Origin: Firmicutes bacterium UBA4975
GTDB taxonomy: Bacteria > Bacillota > Proteinivoracia > UBA4975
DNA: 12,510 nucleotides
Reading direction: 5' to 3'
NCBI GenBank assembly: GCA_002397155.1
Contig: DGZR01000062.1
Coordinates: 1 to 12,510 of the forward strand
Both the position numbers and the translations under genes were made by a program. Shown here piece after piece: positions 6,422 through 12,510 of this stretch. The notes under the pieces are model-generated. The model searched no databases and had not been told where the DNA came from. It saw nothing but the letters and a program-made list of their open reading frames with translations. How positions within the stretch are numbered: position 1 is the first letter of the stretch; each line of letters begins with the position of its first letter.

Positions 6422-6442
6422 AAAACGGCTTTCTCTTTAATG

Positions 6443-6471
6443 TTCCGACCGGGGCGCCAACCTGGTATAAT
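6443..6471 (+). promoter_or_regulatory. Promoter of pepT (extended -10)
   Basis: A perfect TATAAT at 6466-6471 is preceded by TGG at 6463-6465, forming an extended -10 element. The -35 position 17 bases upstream holds only TTCCGA (3 of 6). Transcription would start near 6478, leaving a leader of about 14 bases before the GTG. Confidence 0.7.
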
Positions 6472-6491
6472 AGAACCATATCGCTAGGGGA

Positions 6492-7727
6492 GTGATCGAC
6501 CTGGAAAAAGCAGTCCGGCGTTTTTTGCAGTATGTAGTTTTCGACACGCAATCCGATCCCGAATCCAAGACCTGTCCCAGCAGCCCGGGCCAACTGACCC
6601 TGGCCAGGCACCTGGCTCGAGAGCTGGAGGAGATCGGCCTGGCCGATGTCTCCTTGGACGAAAACGGTTACGTCTCGGCCACCCTCCCTTCTAATCTAGG
6701 GCGAGAGACAAAGACCATCGGCTTCATCGCCCATATGGACACCAGCCCCGACGCCCCGGGAAAAGGGGTAAAACCCGCTCTGGTGGACTATGAGGGGGGA
6801 GAAATCCTCCTCAATCGAGACAAGGGTATAGTCCTTTCCCCCCAAGACTTTCCCGACTTGCTGGAGTATACCGGACAGCCCCTCATCGTCACCGACGGCA
6901 CCACCCTTTTGGGTGCCGATAACAAAGCGGGAATTGCGGCAATAATCACTGCCATGGAGCACCTGGGGGAAAATCCAGACCTGCCCCACGGGGAGGTCAA
7001 AGTGGCCTTTACTCCCGATGAAGAAATCGGCCGGGGAGCGGACCGCTTTGACGTGGCAAAGTTTAACGCTGACTTTGCCTACACCGTCGACGGCGGCCCC
7101 TTGGGAGAACTGGAATACGAAAACTTTAACGCCGCCGACGGCCAGGTCCTCATCCGGGGCCGGAGCGTCCACCCGGGGACGGCAAAAAATACCATGATCA
7201 ATTCCCTGCTCCTCGCCATGGAGCTCAATTCCCTGCTGCCCGTGGGGCAGAGGCCGGAGTACACCGAAAACTATGAAGGCTTTATCCACCTCTACGACCT
7301 ACGGGGAAATGTGGACGAAACCAAGATGAGCTACATAATCCGGGACCACTCCCTCGACCTCTTTACCCGCAAGAAAGATGCCCTGAAAGAGGCGGTCAAC
7401 TACCTGAACATAAAGTACGGGCCCGGCACCGTCCAGCTCAGCCTCGAGGATTCCTACTACAACATGAAGGAAAAGATCGAGCCGGTAATCGAAATCATCG
7501 AGCTGGCGAAAAGGGCGATGGAGGAAGTGGGGGTAACACCAAAGGTCAAGCCCATCCGGGGCGGCACCGATGGCGCCCGCCTATCCTACATGGGGCTGCC
7601 CTGCCCCAACCTCTTTACTGGCGGACATAATTACCACGGGCGTTTTGAGTACATCCCCGTCAACTCGCTGGAAAAAGCGGTGGCGACCATCCTAAAAATA
7701 ATTGAACTGAATACCCGGGAAAAGTAA
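6492..7727 (+). CDS. pepT: Peptidase T (tripeptide aminopeptidase), M20 family
   Basis: This two-zinc cytoplasmic aminopeptidase removes the N-terminal residue from tripeptides. The 411-residue length is normal for PepT. Motifs in order are VVFDTQSD near residue 15, AHMDTSPD with H81 and D83, LLGADNKAGIAAI with the bridging D143, TPDEEIGRGADRFD with the general base E177 and ligand E178, TVDGGPLGELEYENFNA with D200, the SVHPGTAKN dimerisation region (225-233), and TGGHNYHGRFEY with H379. All metal and catalytic residues are present. The start is GTG 6492, with AGGGGA crowded against it. The family N-terminus (LEKAVRRFLQYV) begins right there, so no much later start is likely. It is monocistronic from its own promoter, divergent from pcp, and probably serves peptide nutrition together with Pcp. 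Confidence 0.96.
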   Translation: MIDLEKAVRRFLQYVVFDTQSDPESKTCPSSPGQLTLARHLARELEEIGLADVSLDENGYVSATLPSNLGRETKTIGFIAHMDTSPDAPGKGVKPALVDYEGGEILLNRDKGIVLSPQDFPDLLEYTGQPLIVTDGTTLLGADNKAGIAAIITAMEHLGENPDLPHGEVKVAFTPDEEIGRGADRFDVAKFNADFAYTVDGGPLGELEYENFNAADGQVLIRGRSVHPGTAKNTMINSLLLAMELNSLLPVGQRPEYTENYEGFIHLYDLRGNVDETKMSYIIRDHSLDLFTRKKDALKEAVNYLNIKYGPGTVQLSLEDSYYNMKEKIEPVIEIIELAKRAMEEVGVTPKVKPIRGGTDGARLSYMGLPCPNLFTGGHNYHGRFEYIPVNSLEKAVATILKIIELNTREK

Positions 7728-7750
7728 AGCGCCCAGCGGCGCTTTTACTT
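7722..7750. terminator. Bidirectional terminator shared by pepT and the ycxB-like gene
   Basis: The arms AAGTAAAGCGCC (7722-7733) and GGCGCTTTTACTT (7738-7750) pair over 12 bp with one bulged base and a 4-base loop. T-runs or A-runs follow on both strands. The hairpin contains the stop codons of both convergent genes (pepT TAA 7725-7727; the minus-strand TAA 7747-7745), so the two reading frames end inside the terminator itself. Confidence 0.85.
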
Positions 7751-8275
7751 TTTGAACTTTTCTCCCAATTCGGCCTGTAAAATTGCGCGCAACTGGCTGA
7801 GGGCGCCCTCGGTAAATGACGCTTTTGGCAGGATACTAGCCTGAAATTTATTTATGTAGAGGTAAAATGCCTCTTCTCTTTCGTAGGCCTTGTGCAGCGC
7901 TTTGTAGACGATGCTGGTTTTGCCGGAATACTGGGGGTTGCTGGATTCAATGGTATAGTGGCCGGGATAAAGCCGGGCTCGCCGGGGCGCTTCCAACAGC
8001 GTTTTCATCCCCTTGTAGCGCAGTTTGGGTAAGAGGTGGTTGCTGAAGAGCAGCAGGGCCAGGGCAAAAAATAAAAACAGTTGCATAAGTAAAAGGTCCC
8101 GGTCAAAGCCAAACAAGGAAAAGTCCAGCAGCACCAGCAAAAAAGCCAGGGCGCTGCCGAGGCAAACCGTCAAGGTGAGAACCCTGCGCACTCCCCTTTG
8201 GCGGTGCAATCTCTGAAATTTTGCATAAAGGGAATAGTCAATGGCAAACTCGGCGGTAGCAAAAGGTTTTTCCAC
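7745..8275 (-). CDS. YcxB-like membrane protein of unknown function
   Basis: This 176-residue protein has two hydrophobic helices (about 31-50 and 60-79) after a short N-terminal segment beginning with FATAEFAIDYSLY. A soluble C-terminal domain follows (about 85-176) with YTIESSNPQYSG, a VYKALHKAYEREEAFYLYIN stretch and SILPKASF. That arrangement, two helices and then a PH-like beta-rich domain ending in a fylyi...a.ilPk.sF pattern, is what I recall of the YcxB-like family. No catalytic residues are recognisable. The start is GTG 8275, with GGAAGGGAG about 11 bases upstream, slightly far. It stands alone, convergent with pepT and divergent from the tetR operon. The function is unknown; related proteins are small membrane proteins without an assigned role. 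Confidence 0.72.
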   Translation of the reverse strand: MEKPFATAEFAIDYSLYAKFQRLHRQRGVRRVLTLTVCLGSALAFLLVLLDFSLFGFDRDLLLMQLFLFFALALLLFSNHLLPKLRYKGMKTLLEAPRRARLYPGHYTIESSNPQYSGKTSIVYKALHKAYEREEAFYLYINKFQASILPKASFTEGALSQLRAILQAELGEKFKK

Positions 8276-8311
8276 TTAAATTTCGTCTCCCTTCCTTCAC
8301 ACCTTGCACCC

Positions 8312-8317
8312 ATTATA
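8312..8317 (-). promoter_or_regulatory. -10 box for the ycxB-like gene
   Basis: A perfect TATAAT on the minus strand, 36 bases upstream of the GTG at 8275. The -35 position 17-18 bases upstream has no good match, so the promoter is called on the -10 alone. Confidence 0.45.
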
Positions 8318-8375
8318 CAGGATGGATATTCGGGGGACCAGGAAAAAAATAAATAAATAAAACCTCTGTTCAATA

Positions 8376-8405
8376 TTGACATTTAGCCGCCTCGTGGTGC
8401 ATACT
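8376..8405 (+). promoter_or_regulatory. Promoter of the tetR-MMPL-heptad-repeat operon
   Basis: A perfect -35 TTGACA (8376-8381) and a -10 CATACT (8400-8405, 4 of 6) are 18 bases apart. An A-rich tract with repeated AAAT units (about 8343-8362) lies upstream and could act as an UP element. Transcription would start near 8412, just before the palindrome at 8417-8438. Confidence 0.68.
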
Positions 8406-8416
8406 GTATATATCAA

Positions 8417-8438
8417 ATAATGAACGGATGTTTATTAT
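8417..8438. promoter_or_regulatory. Candidate TetR operator
   Basis: An inverted repeat ATAATGAAC-GGAT-GTTTATTAT (arms 8417-8425 and 8430-8438, 8 of 9 positions paired) lies at the expected transcription start and overlaps the first codons of tetR. Size and symmetry suit a TetR-family dimer, and the position would block transcription. This is the basis for inferring autorepression; binding is not shown. Confidence 0.5.
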
Positions 8439-8994
8439 GCAAGTGCCGAAACCCAGAGTTCGCCAAAAGATCTTGGACGCCGCCGTCGATGAATTCCTTG
8501 TAGTCGGCTACCGCCGGGCCTCAATGCGCAACATCGCCAAGCAAGCGGGAATTACTGTCGGCAATATTTATGCCTATTTTTCCGGCAAGGATGATCTCTT
8601 TGCAACCATCATCAGCCCCGTGCTGGATTCGATCAACAAGCTTATCGGCATGGAAGCCGCTGAAACACGCCCTCTCGATGTCTTTGCCGAGGCCATAACC
8701 AGGATATTTCTCGCAAACAAAAAGCAGTTCTTGATCCTGATGCACAACAGCGCCCCCGGGTTCATCAATACCCGGGTCCAATTGACCTCCCTCATCCGGG
8801 AGAGGTTGATTACCGACGTGTTGCCCATGCTGCCTTTCCCCTCCCAGGACCCCCTCTTAGCCGAGGCCCTGGCCATGGCGGTAATCGAGGGGCTGCTCAA
8901 CATCTTCCGCCGCTACGGCGGCGACGAAGAGCGCCTGCATCACTTAGTCGATGAGTTTCTAAAGGTAATCTTCAGCAGTATCGATACCCGCTAA
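8428..8994 (+). CDS. TetR/AcrR-family transcriptional regulator
   Basis: This 188-residue protein has the usual length for the family. The N-terminal DNA-binding domain (about 10-57) reads RQKILDAAVDEFLVVGYRRAS, then MRNIAKQAGITVGNIYAYF as the helix-turn-helix, then SGKDDLF, a textbook TetR signature. The C-terminal ligand-binding part (about 60-188) is helical and not diagnostic, so the inducer is unknown. The start is uncertain between ATG 8428 and ATG 8437 (MQVPKPRV). Neither has a strong ribosome site, and the leader is short. It is the first gene of an operon, 21 bases before the MMPL transporter, and probably represses its own promoter through the overlapping palindrome. Ligands of such regulators are often the substrates or signals of the adjacent pump. 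Confidence 0.94.
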   Translation: MFIMQVPKPRVRQKILDAAVDEFLVVGYRRASMRNIAKQAGITVGNIYAYFSGKDDLFATIISPVLDSINKLIGMEAAETRPLDVFAEAITRIFLANKKQFLILMHNSAPGFINTRVQLTSLIRERLITDVLPMLPFPSQDPLLAEALAMAVIEGLLNIFRRYGGDEERLHHLVDEFLKVIFSSIDTR

Positions 8995-9000
8995 GCAAAA

Positions 9001-9007
9001 AAGGAGG
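9001..9007 (+). promoter_or_regulatory. Ribosome binding site deciding the TTG start of the MMPL gene
   Basis: AAGGAGG lies 8 bases before TTG 9016, with no better start nearby. It supports the rare TTG initiation codon. Confidence 0.85.
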
Positions 9008-9015
9008 CACCCGCA

Positions 9016-11106
9016 TTGGATAAAGCAGTTTCCTGGCTGATCAAACACCGCAAGATTGTCTACCTTATTTTTTTGGCCTTAATCGCAGTAAGCCTTTTCT
9101 TCATGCCCCGAGTCACTATTAACTACGACCTGGCCCACTACCTGCCCAAGGAATCTAGGACAAAACTCGCCATAAATACCTTGGAAAGAGAATTCGGCTA
9201 CCCCGGCATGGCGGAGGTGATGATCGCGGACATCACCATACCCGAAGCTCTGGAAGCCAAGGATAAGATACTGACGGTTCAGGGGGTCAAGTCGGTGCTG
9301 TGGCTGGACGACTTGGCTGATGTTTACCAGCCTCAATCCTTCATCCCCCCAGACTACCTGGACCTATACTACAAGGATGGCAGCGCCCTCTTTCAGGTAG
9401 AATTCACCGGTTCTAATTACAGCCTTGAGGCGGCCAACGCCCTAGGGGACATCCGGGAAGTCCTGGCCCAGCCGGTGAACATCGCCGGTCCGGCGGAGGA
9501 CACCCGCTTTCTCCAGACAGTGCTGGCCAAAGAAATTACCAAAATAATGATCGTGGTCCTGCCCTTGTGCATTATAATCCTCATGCTCGCTTCCCATTCC
9601 TGGATCGAGCCCTTTCTCTACCTGGCGGCCATCGGCGTGTCCATCCTGCTCAATATGGGCAGCAACGTGCTCTTCCCCAGCATCTCTTTTCTCACCCACT
9701 CGGTAGCGGCGGTGCTGCAACTGGCCATGGCCATGGATTACTCGCTCTTTATCAGCCACCGCTATACCGAAGAGCGAAACAACGGTCTGGAACCCCTGCC
9801 GGCTATCCTGGCCGCCGTCAAAAAATCCGTCAGCTCAATCTCCGCCAGCAGTACAACCACCATTGCCGGATTTCTCGCCTTGATTTTCATGCAGTACTCG
9901 ATCGGGGCCGACATCGGCTTGGTCCTGGCCAAGGGAATTTTTATCAGCTACCTGACGGTCCTCATTTTGCTGCCCCTGCTCTTGTACTCCTGCCGCACCT
10001 TGATCGATAAGACCAAGCACCGGCAATTTTTGCCCAGCTTTAAAAAGATCGGCCCCCTTGCCGTTAAGTATCGCTACCTCATCATCGCCCTGGTCCTGCT
10101 AGTGGCCGTCCCCTCTTTTCTCGCCCAACGGAACAACACCTTCCTCTACGGCGACACCTCCGGCAGCTCGGAAGCCGGCGAATACGAACAACAACGTCGG
10201 CTCATAGAAGAAAAATTCGGCGTCTCCAACCCTGTCGTCCTCCTCGTGCCAAATGACAATCTGAGGGCGGAAATCGATCTCTGCGCCGAACTTGAGGCTA
10301 GCCCCTACGTTAAAAACATCACCGCCCTGGTCACTGTGGCCGACCCCGCCATCCCACGCCAGTTTCTCCCCCAGGAGGTGCGGGAAAACTTCCTCTCCCA
10401 GGATTACAGTCGCATCATAGTCAATCTCAGACCTCAAGGAGAAACCCCCGAGACTTATGCCGCAGTCGACTTTCTCAACGCCGTGGTGCAAAAATACTAC
10501 CCGGACAAATGGCTGGCGGCGGGAACCGCCACCAGCGTGGCAGATATCAAGGCCACCGTTGAGGAGGATAACCTGGTGGTCAGCGTTTTCTCCCTGGTGG
10601 CGGTGGGGATAATCATCCTCCTCACTTTTCGCTCGATCTCCCTGCCGGTCATCCTGGTAGCCGTCATCCAGGTAGCCATATGGATCAACATGGGGGTGCC
10701 TTACTTTTCCGGGTCCAATCTGGTCTTTATCGGCTACCTGATCATCAAGTCCCTGCAGTTGGGGGCGACCATTGACTACGCCATCCTCCTCACTAACCGC
10801 TACCTGGATTTTCGCCGAGAAAATGCGCCCAAGGCCGCTGCGGTCTTGGCCCTAAGAGCAGCCGGGGGCTCGGTCCTCACCTCCGCCCTCATCCTCTCCC
10901 TGGCCGGTTATGCCGAGGGGATGATCTCCGAGATAGAAACAGTCAGCACAATAGGCATGCTCCTGGGCCGAGGCGCCGCCCTTTCCGGGCTCCTCGTCCT
11001 GGTCCTGCTGCCGGTGCTGCTCCTGATCTTCGACAGAGTAATCATGGTTACGACCCTGGGCACTAAAACAATTCGCCAGCAAAGAAAAAAGGAGTGCATA
11101 TCGTGA
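9016..11106 (+). CDS. MMPL/RND-superfamily membrane transporter
   Basis: This 696-residue protein in two homologous halves is predicted to have 12 helices: about 12-30, then an external domain 31-173, a helix block 174-325, a helix at 352-370, an external domain 371-518, and a last block 519-672. Each half carries the aspartate-tyrosine pair of MMPL proton relays in its fourth helix: AMAMDYSLFISHRY (D241) and GATIDYAILLTNRY (D587). It is a proton-driven exporter in the cytoplasmic membrane; relatives move lipids, hopanoids or drugs, and the substrate here is unknown. The start is TTG 9016, 8 bases after AAGGAGG at 9001-9007; the first residues DKAVSWLIKHRK fit family N-termini. It lies 21 bases behind tetR and overlaps the next gene by GTGA, so all three are made together. 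Confidence 0.94.
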   Translation: MDKAVSWLIKHRKIVYLIFLALIAVSLFFMPRVTINYDLAHYLPKESRTKLAINTLEREFGYPGMAEVMIADITIPEALEAKDKILTVQGVKSVLWLDDLADVYQPQSFIPPDYLDLYYKDGSALFQVEFTGSNYSLEAANALGDIREVLAQPVNIAGPAEDTRFLQTVLAKEITKIMIVVLPLCIIILMLASHSWIEPFLYLAAIGVSILLNMGSNVLFPSISFLTHSVAAVLQLAMAMDYSLFISHRYTEERNNGLEPLPAILAAVKKSVSSISASSTTTIAGFLALIFMQYSIGADIGLVLAKGIFISYLTVLILLPLLLYSCRTLIDKTKHRQFLPSFKKIGPLAVKYRYLIIALVLLVAVPSFLAQRNNTFLYGDTSGSSEAGEYEQQRRLIEEKFGVSNPVVLLVPNDNLRAEIDLCAELEASPYVKNITALVTVADPAIPRQFLPQEVRENFLSQDYSRIIVNLRPQGETPETYAAVDFLNAVVQKYYPDKWLAAGTATSVADIKATVEEDNLVVSVFSLVAVGIIILLTFRSISLPVILVAVIQVAIWINMGVPYFSGSNLVFIGYLIIKSLQLGATIDYAILLTNRYLDFRRENAPKAAAVLALRAAGGSVLTSALILSLAGYAEGMISEIETVSTIGMLLGRGAALSGLLVLVLLPVLLLIFDRVIMVTTLGTKTIRQQRKKECIS

Positions 11107-12510
11107 AAAAAACGGCAATCTTGCTGCTGTCTCTTCTCCTCCTCTTCAGCTTTACCGCCGCCGCAGGCCCCCAAACCGGATCCGATCAAGAGTTGCTCAA
11201 GGATGAAACAGTGTACGTCAATTTAAACGCCGACGGCAGCATCAAGCAGATATATGTTGTAAACCGCATCGAGGCAAAAAAAGCCGGTGTTTACACCGAT
11301 TACGGCAAGTACACCAATGTCACCAATCTCTCGGGCAGCCAAAAGCCCGCGATAAACGGCGACAGTATCTCCTGGCAGTTGGACAAAGAAGTTCTTTACT
11401 ACCAGGGTCAACTGGCTGACGGCGAACTGCCCTTCAGCTTTTCCCTGGAATACAGGCTGGATGGCAGCCTGGTTGCGCCGGAAGAGATCATCGGCAAGGC
11501 CGGAGCTGTCGCCATCAACCTCAGGGTAGAGCCCAATCCTAAGGCTAAAGCCCATTTCCGCGACAATTACCTGGCCCAGATTCAGATTCCCCTGGACTTG
11601 GAAGGGATCACCGGCATCGAGGCCCCCGGCGCTGCCCCGGTCGTCGCCGGCCGAACCGCCACCCTGGCCTACACCGTACTGCCAGGGCAAAAAGCCGACT
11701 ATACCCTCCATTTTGAGACGAGGGCATTTGAAATGGGGTCAATCTCCATTTCCTGCCTGCCCTTTTCTTCCGACAGCTTCCTGGACTTGGACTTAGAAGA
11801 AATCACCGAGGGTTTTGCCGGGCTCACCGACGGCCTGGATAAACTAGCCGGGGGCAGCAAAAAGCTGCAGCTTGGCGTCATCGACCTCAAAGAGGGGTTG
11901 GACCAACTGGCTGGCGGGGCGGGTGAATTGGCGGCAGGGACATCCCAGCTTTCCGCCTTTTTGGCCGGTGTTGGCGAACTGCAGCAAGGCCTCCAGGGCC
12001 TCAGCGCCGGGCTGACCCAACTAAAACAGGGGGCGGCGGGAGTTGAGACCGGGAATAAAGATCTTGCTCAAGGCATCCGGGGCTACACAAGCGCCGCCGG
12101 GCAGATTTCCCAAAACAGCCAGAAGCTGAACGCCGGGCTAGCCCAACTGAGCACCGAAGGGGATGGGTTGAACGCGGGCTACCAGCAACTGGCCAGCGGC
12201 TTGGGCAACGCCTTCGCCGGCTTGCCCCAACAACTGGCGCCCCTAAATCTCAGCGCCGAGCAGCAGCAAGCCCTAGGCCAGATTCTGGCGGGCATGAACG
12301 CCGGCTTGGATAGCCAGCTAGCCGCCTTTGGCCAGGGTCTGCGGGAGTATACCGGAGGGGTCGGCCAAGCCGCCGACGGTTTCAATGAACTGTCCCTTGG
12401 CCTGGAAGCTTTTGCCGGTCAGGGGCAAGCCCTGGCAACAGCCGCCGACCAGCTTGGGGCAGGCAGCGCCGCCCTCAGCCAGGGGTTGACGGAAATGGCA
12501 GCCGGCAGCG
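11103..12510 (+). CDS. Secreted Leu-x-x-Gly heptad-repeat protein, partner of the MMPL transporter (3' end outside window)
   Basis: The frame opens with GTG 11103 in a GTGA overlap with the MMPL stop and stays open for 469 codons to the right edge, so the protein is truncated here by the window only. Residues 1-21 (KKTAILLLSLLLLFSFTAAA) are a signal peptide with a likely cleavage after AAA. There is no lipobox cysteine. Residues about 30-225 form a soluble, beta-looking domain (VYVNLNADGSIKQIYVVN and similar) that I cannot name. From about residue 236 runs a long series of imperfect seven-residue units with Leu and Gly at fixed spacing (LTDGLDKLAGGSKKL, LKEGLDQLAGGAGEL, LQQGLQGLSAGLTQL), as in YhgE/Pip-type and MMPL-linked proteins. 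It is probably an extended surface rod. A C-terminal membrane anchor would be expected beyond the edge. Confidence 0.85.
   Translation, partial: MKKTAILLLSLLLLFSFTAAAGPQTGSDQELLKDETVYVNLNADGSIKQIYVVNRIEAKKAGVYTDYGKYTNVTNLSGSQKPAINGDSISWQLDKEVLYYQGQLADGELPFSFSLEYRLDGSLVAPEEIIGKAGAVAINLRVEPNPKAKAHFRDNYLAQIQIPLDLEGITGIEAPGAAPVVAGRTATLAYTVLPGQKADYTLHFETRAFEMGSISISCLPFSSDSFLDLDLEEITEGFAGLTDGLDKLAGGSKKLQLGVIDLKEGLDQLAGGAGELAAGTSQLSAFLAGVGELQQGLQGLSAGLTQLKQGAAGVETGNKDLAQGIRGYTSAAGQISQNSQKLNAGLAQLSTEGDGLNAGYQQLASGLGNAFAGLPQQLAPLNLSAEQQQALGQILAGMNAGLDSQLAAFGQGLREYTGGVGQAADGFNELSLGLEAFAGQGQALATAADQLGAGSAALSQGLTEMAAGS

Noticed and set aside
6383..6491. Possible SAM riboswitch or T-box upstream of the methionine-linked operon
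   Set aside because: The 109-base gap also holds the divergent pepT promoter. I see neither conserved riboswitch core sequences nor a terminator hairpin before pcp.
8342..8362. AAAT-repeat tract considered as a microsatellite or terminator T-run
   Set aside because: No hairpin precedes it on either strand. It is more simply an A-rich upstream element of the tetR promoter.
11790..12510. Repetitive Leu/Gly-rich DNA considered as a tandem DNA repeat or CRISPR-like array
   Set aside because: The periodicity is in the protein (7 residues) with divergent codons. No identical DNA units or regular spacers are present.

Overview
The window reads as ordinary chromosomal DNA from a G+C-rich Gram-positive bacterium, most likely an anaerobic or thermophilic Firmicute (Clostridia, Moorella/Peptococcaceae-like). 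The grounds are strong AGGAGG-type ribosome sites, many GTG and TTG starts, compact operons, a YcxB-like membrane protein, and an MMPL exporter paired with a Leu-x-x-Gly heptad-repeat protein. The placement is an inference; there is no rRNA or tRNA to confirm it.

Layout. (1) Bases 1-89, minus strand: the 5' end of a group II intron of bacterial class C type, running off the left edge. It sits just behind a Rho-independent terminator hairpin (98-121). (2) 192-1278, minus: an ECF sigma factor overlapping a three-helix membrane protein that is probably its anti-sigma factor. (3) 1531-6382, minus: a tightly packed five-gene operon closed by a terminator at 1508-1532. In transcription order it encodes pyroglutamyl peptidase, MtnA (5-methylthioribose-1-phosphate isomerase), a FucA-like class II aldolase, an MTA/SAH deaminase (MtaD), and a trans-sulfuration-family PLP enzyme. 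(4) 6492-7727, plus: divergent peptidase T. (5) 7745-8275, minus: a YcxB-like membrane protein convergent with pepT, sharing a bidirectional terminator that covers the 3' ends of both genes. (6) 8428-12510, plus: a TetR regulator with its own promoter and likely operator, an MMPL/RND transporter, and a secreted heptad-repeat protein that is cut by the right edge.

How the genes fit together. The five-gene operon looks like a disposal and salvage route for the nucleoside by-products of S-adenosylmethionine (5'-methylthioadenosine, and perhaps 5'-deoxyadenosine and S-adenosylhomocysteine). MtaD would deaminate the adenine. A phosphorylase not present here would release the sugar 1-phosphate. MtnA would isomerise it, and the aldolase would split it into dihydroxyacetone phosphate plus a two-carbon aldehyde. 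The PLP enzyme could handle methionine, homocysteine or methanethiol at the end. This resembles the published DHAP-shunt / 5-deoxyribose salvage logic, but with an inosine-type entry and a peptidase at the head. The right-hand operon is a self-regulated export system: TetR sensor, 12-helix pump and an extracellular rod-like partner.
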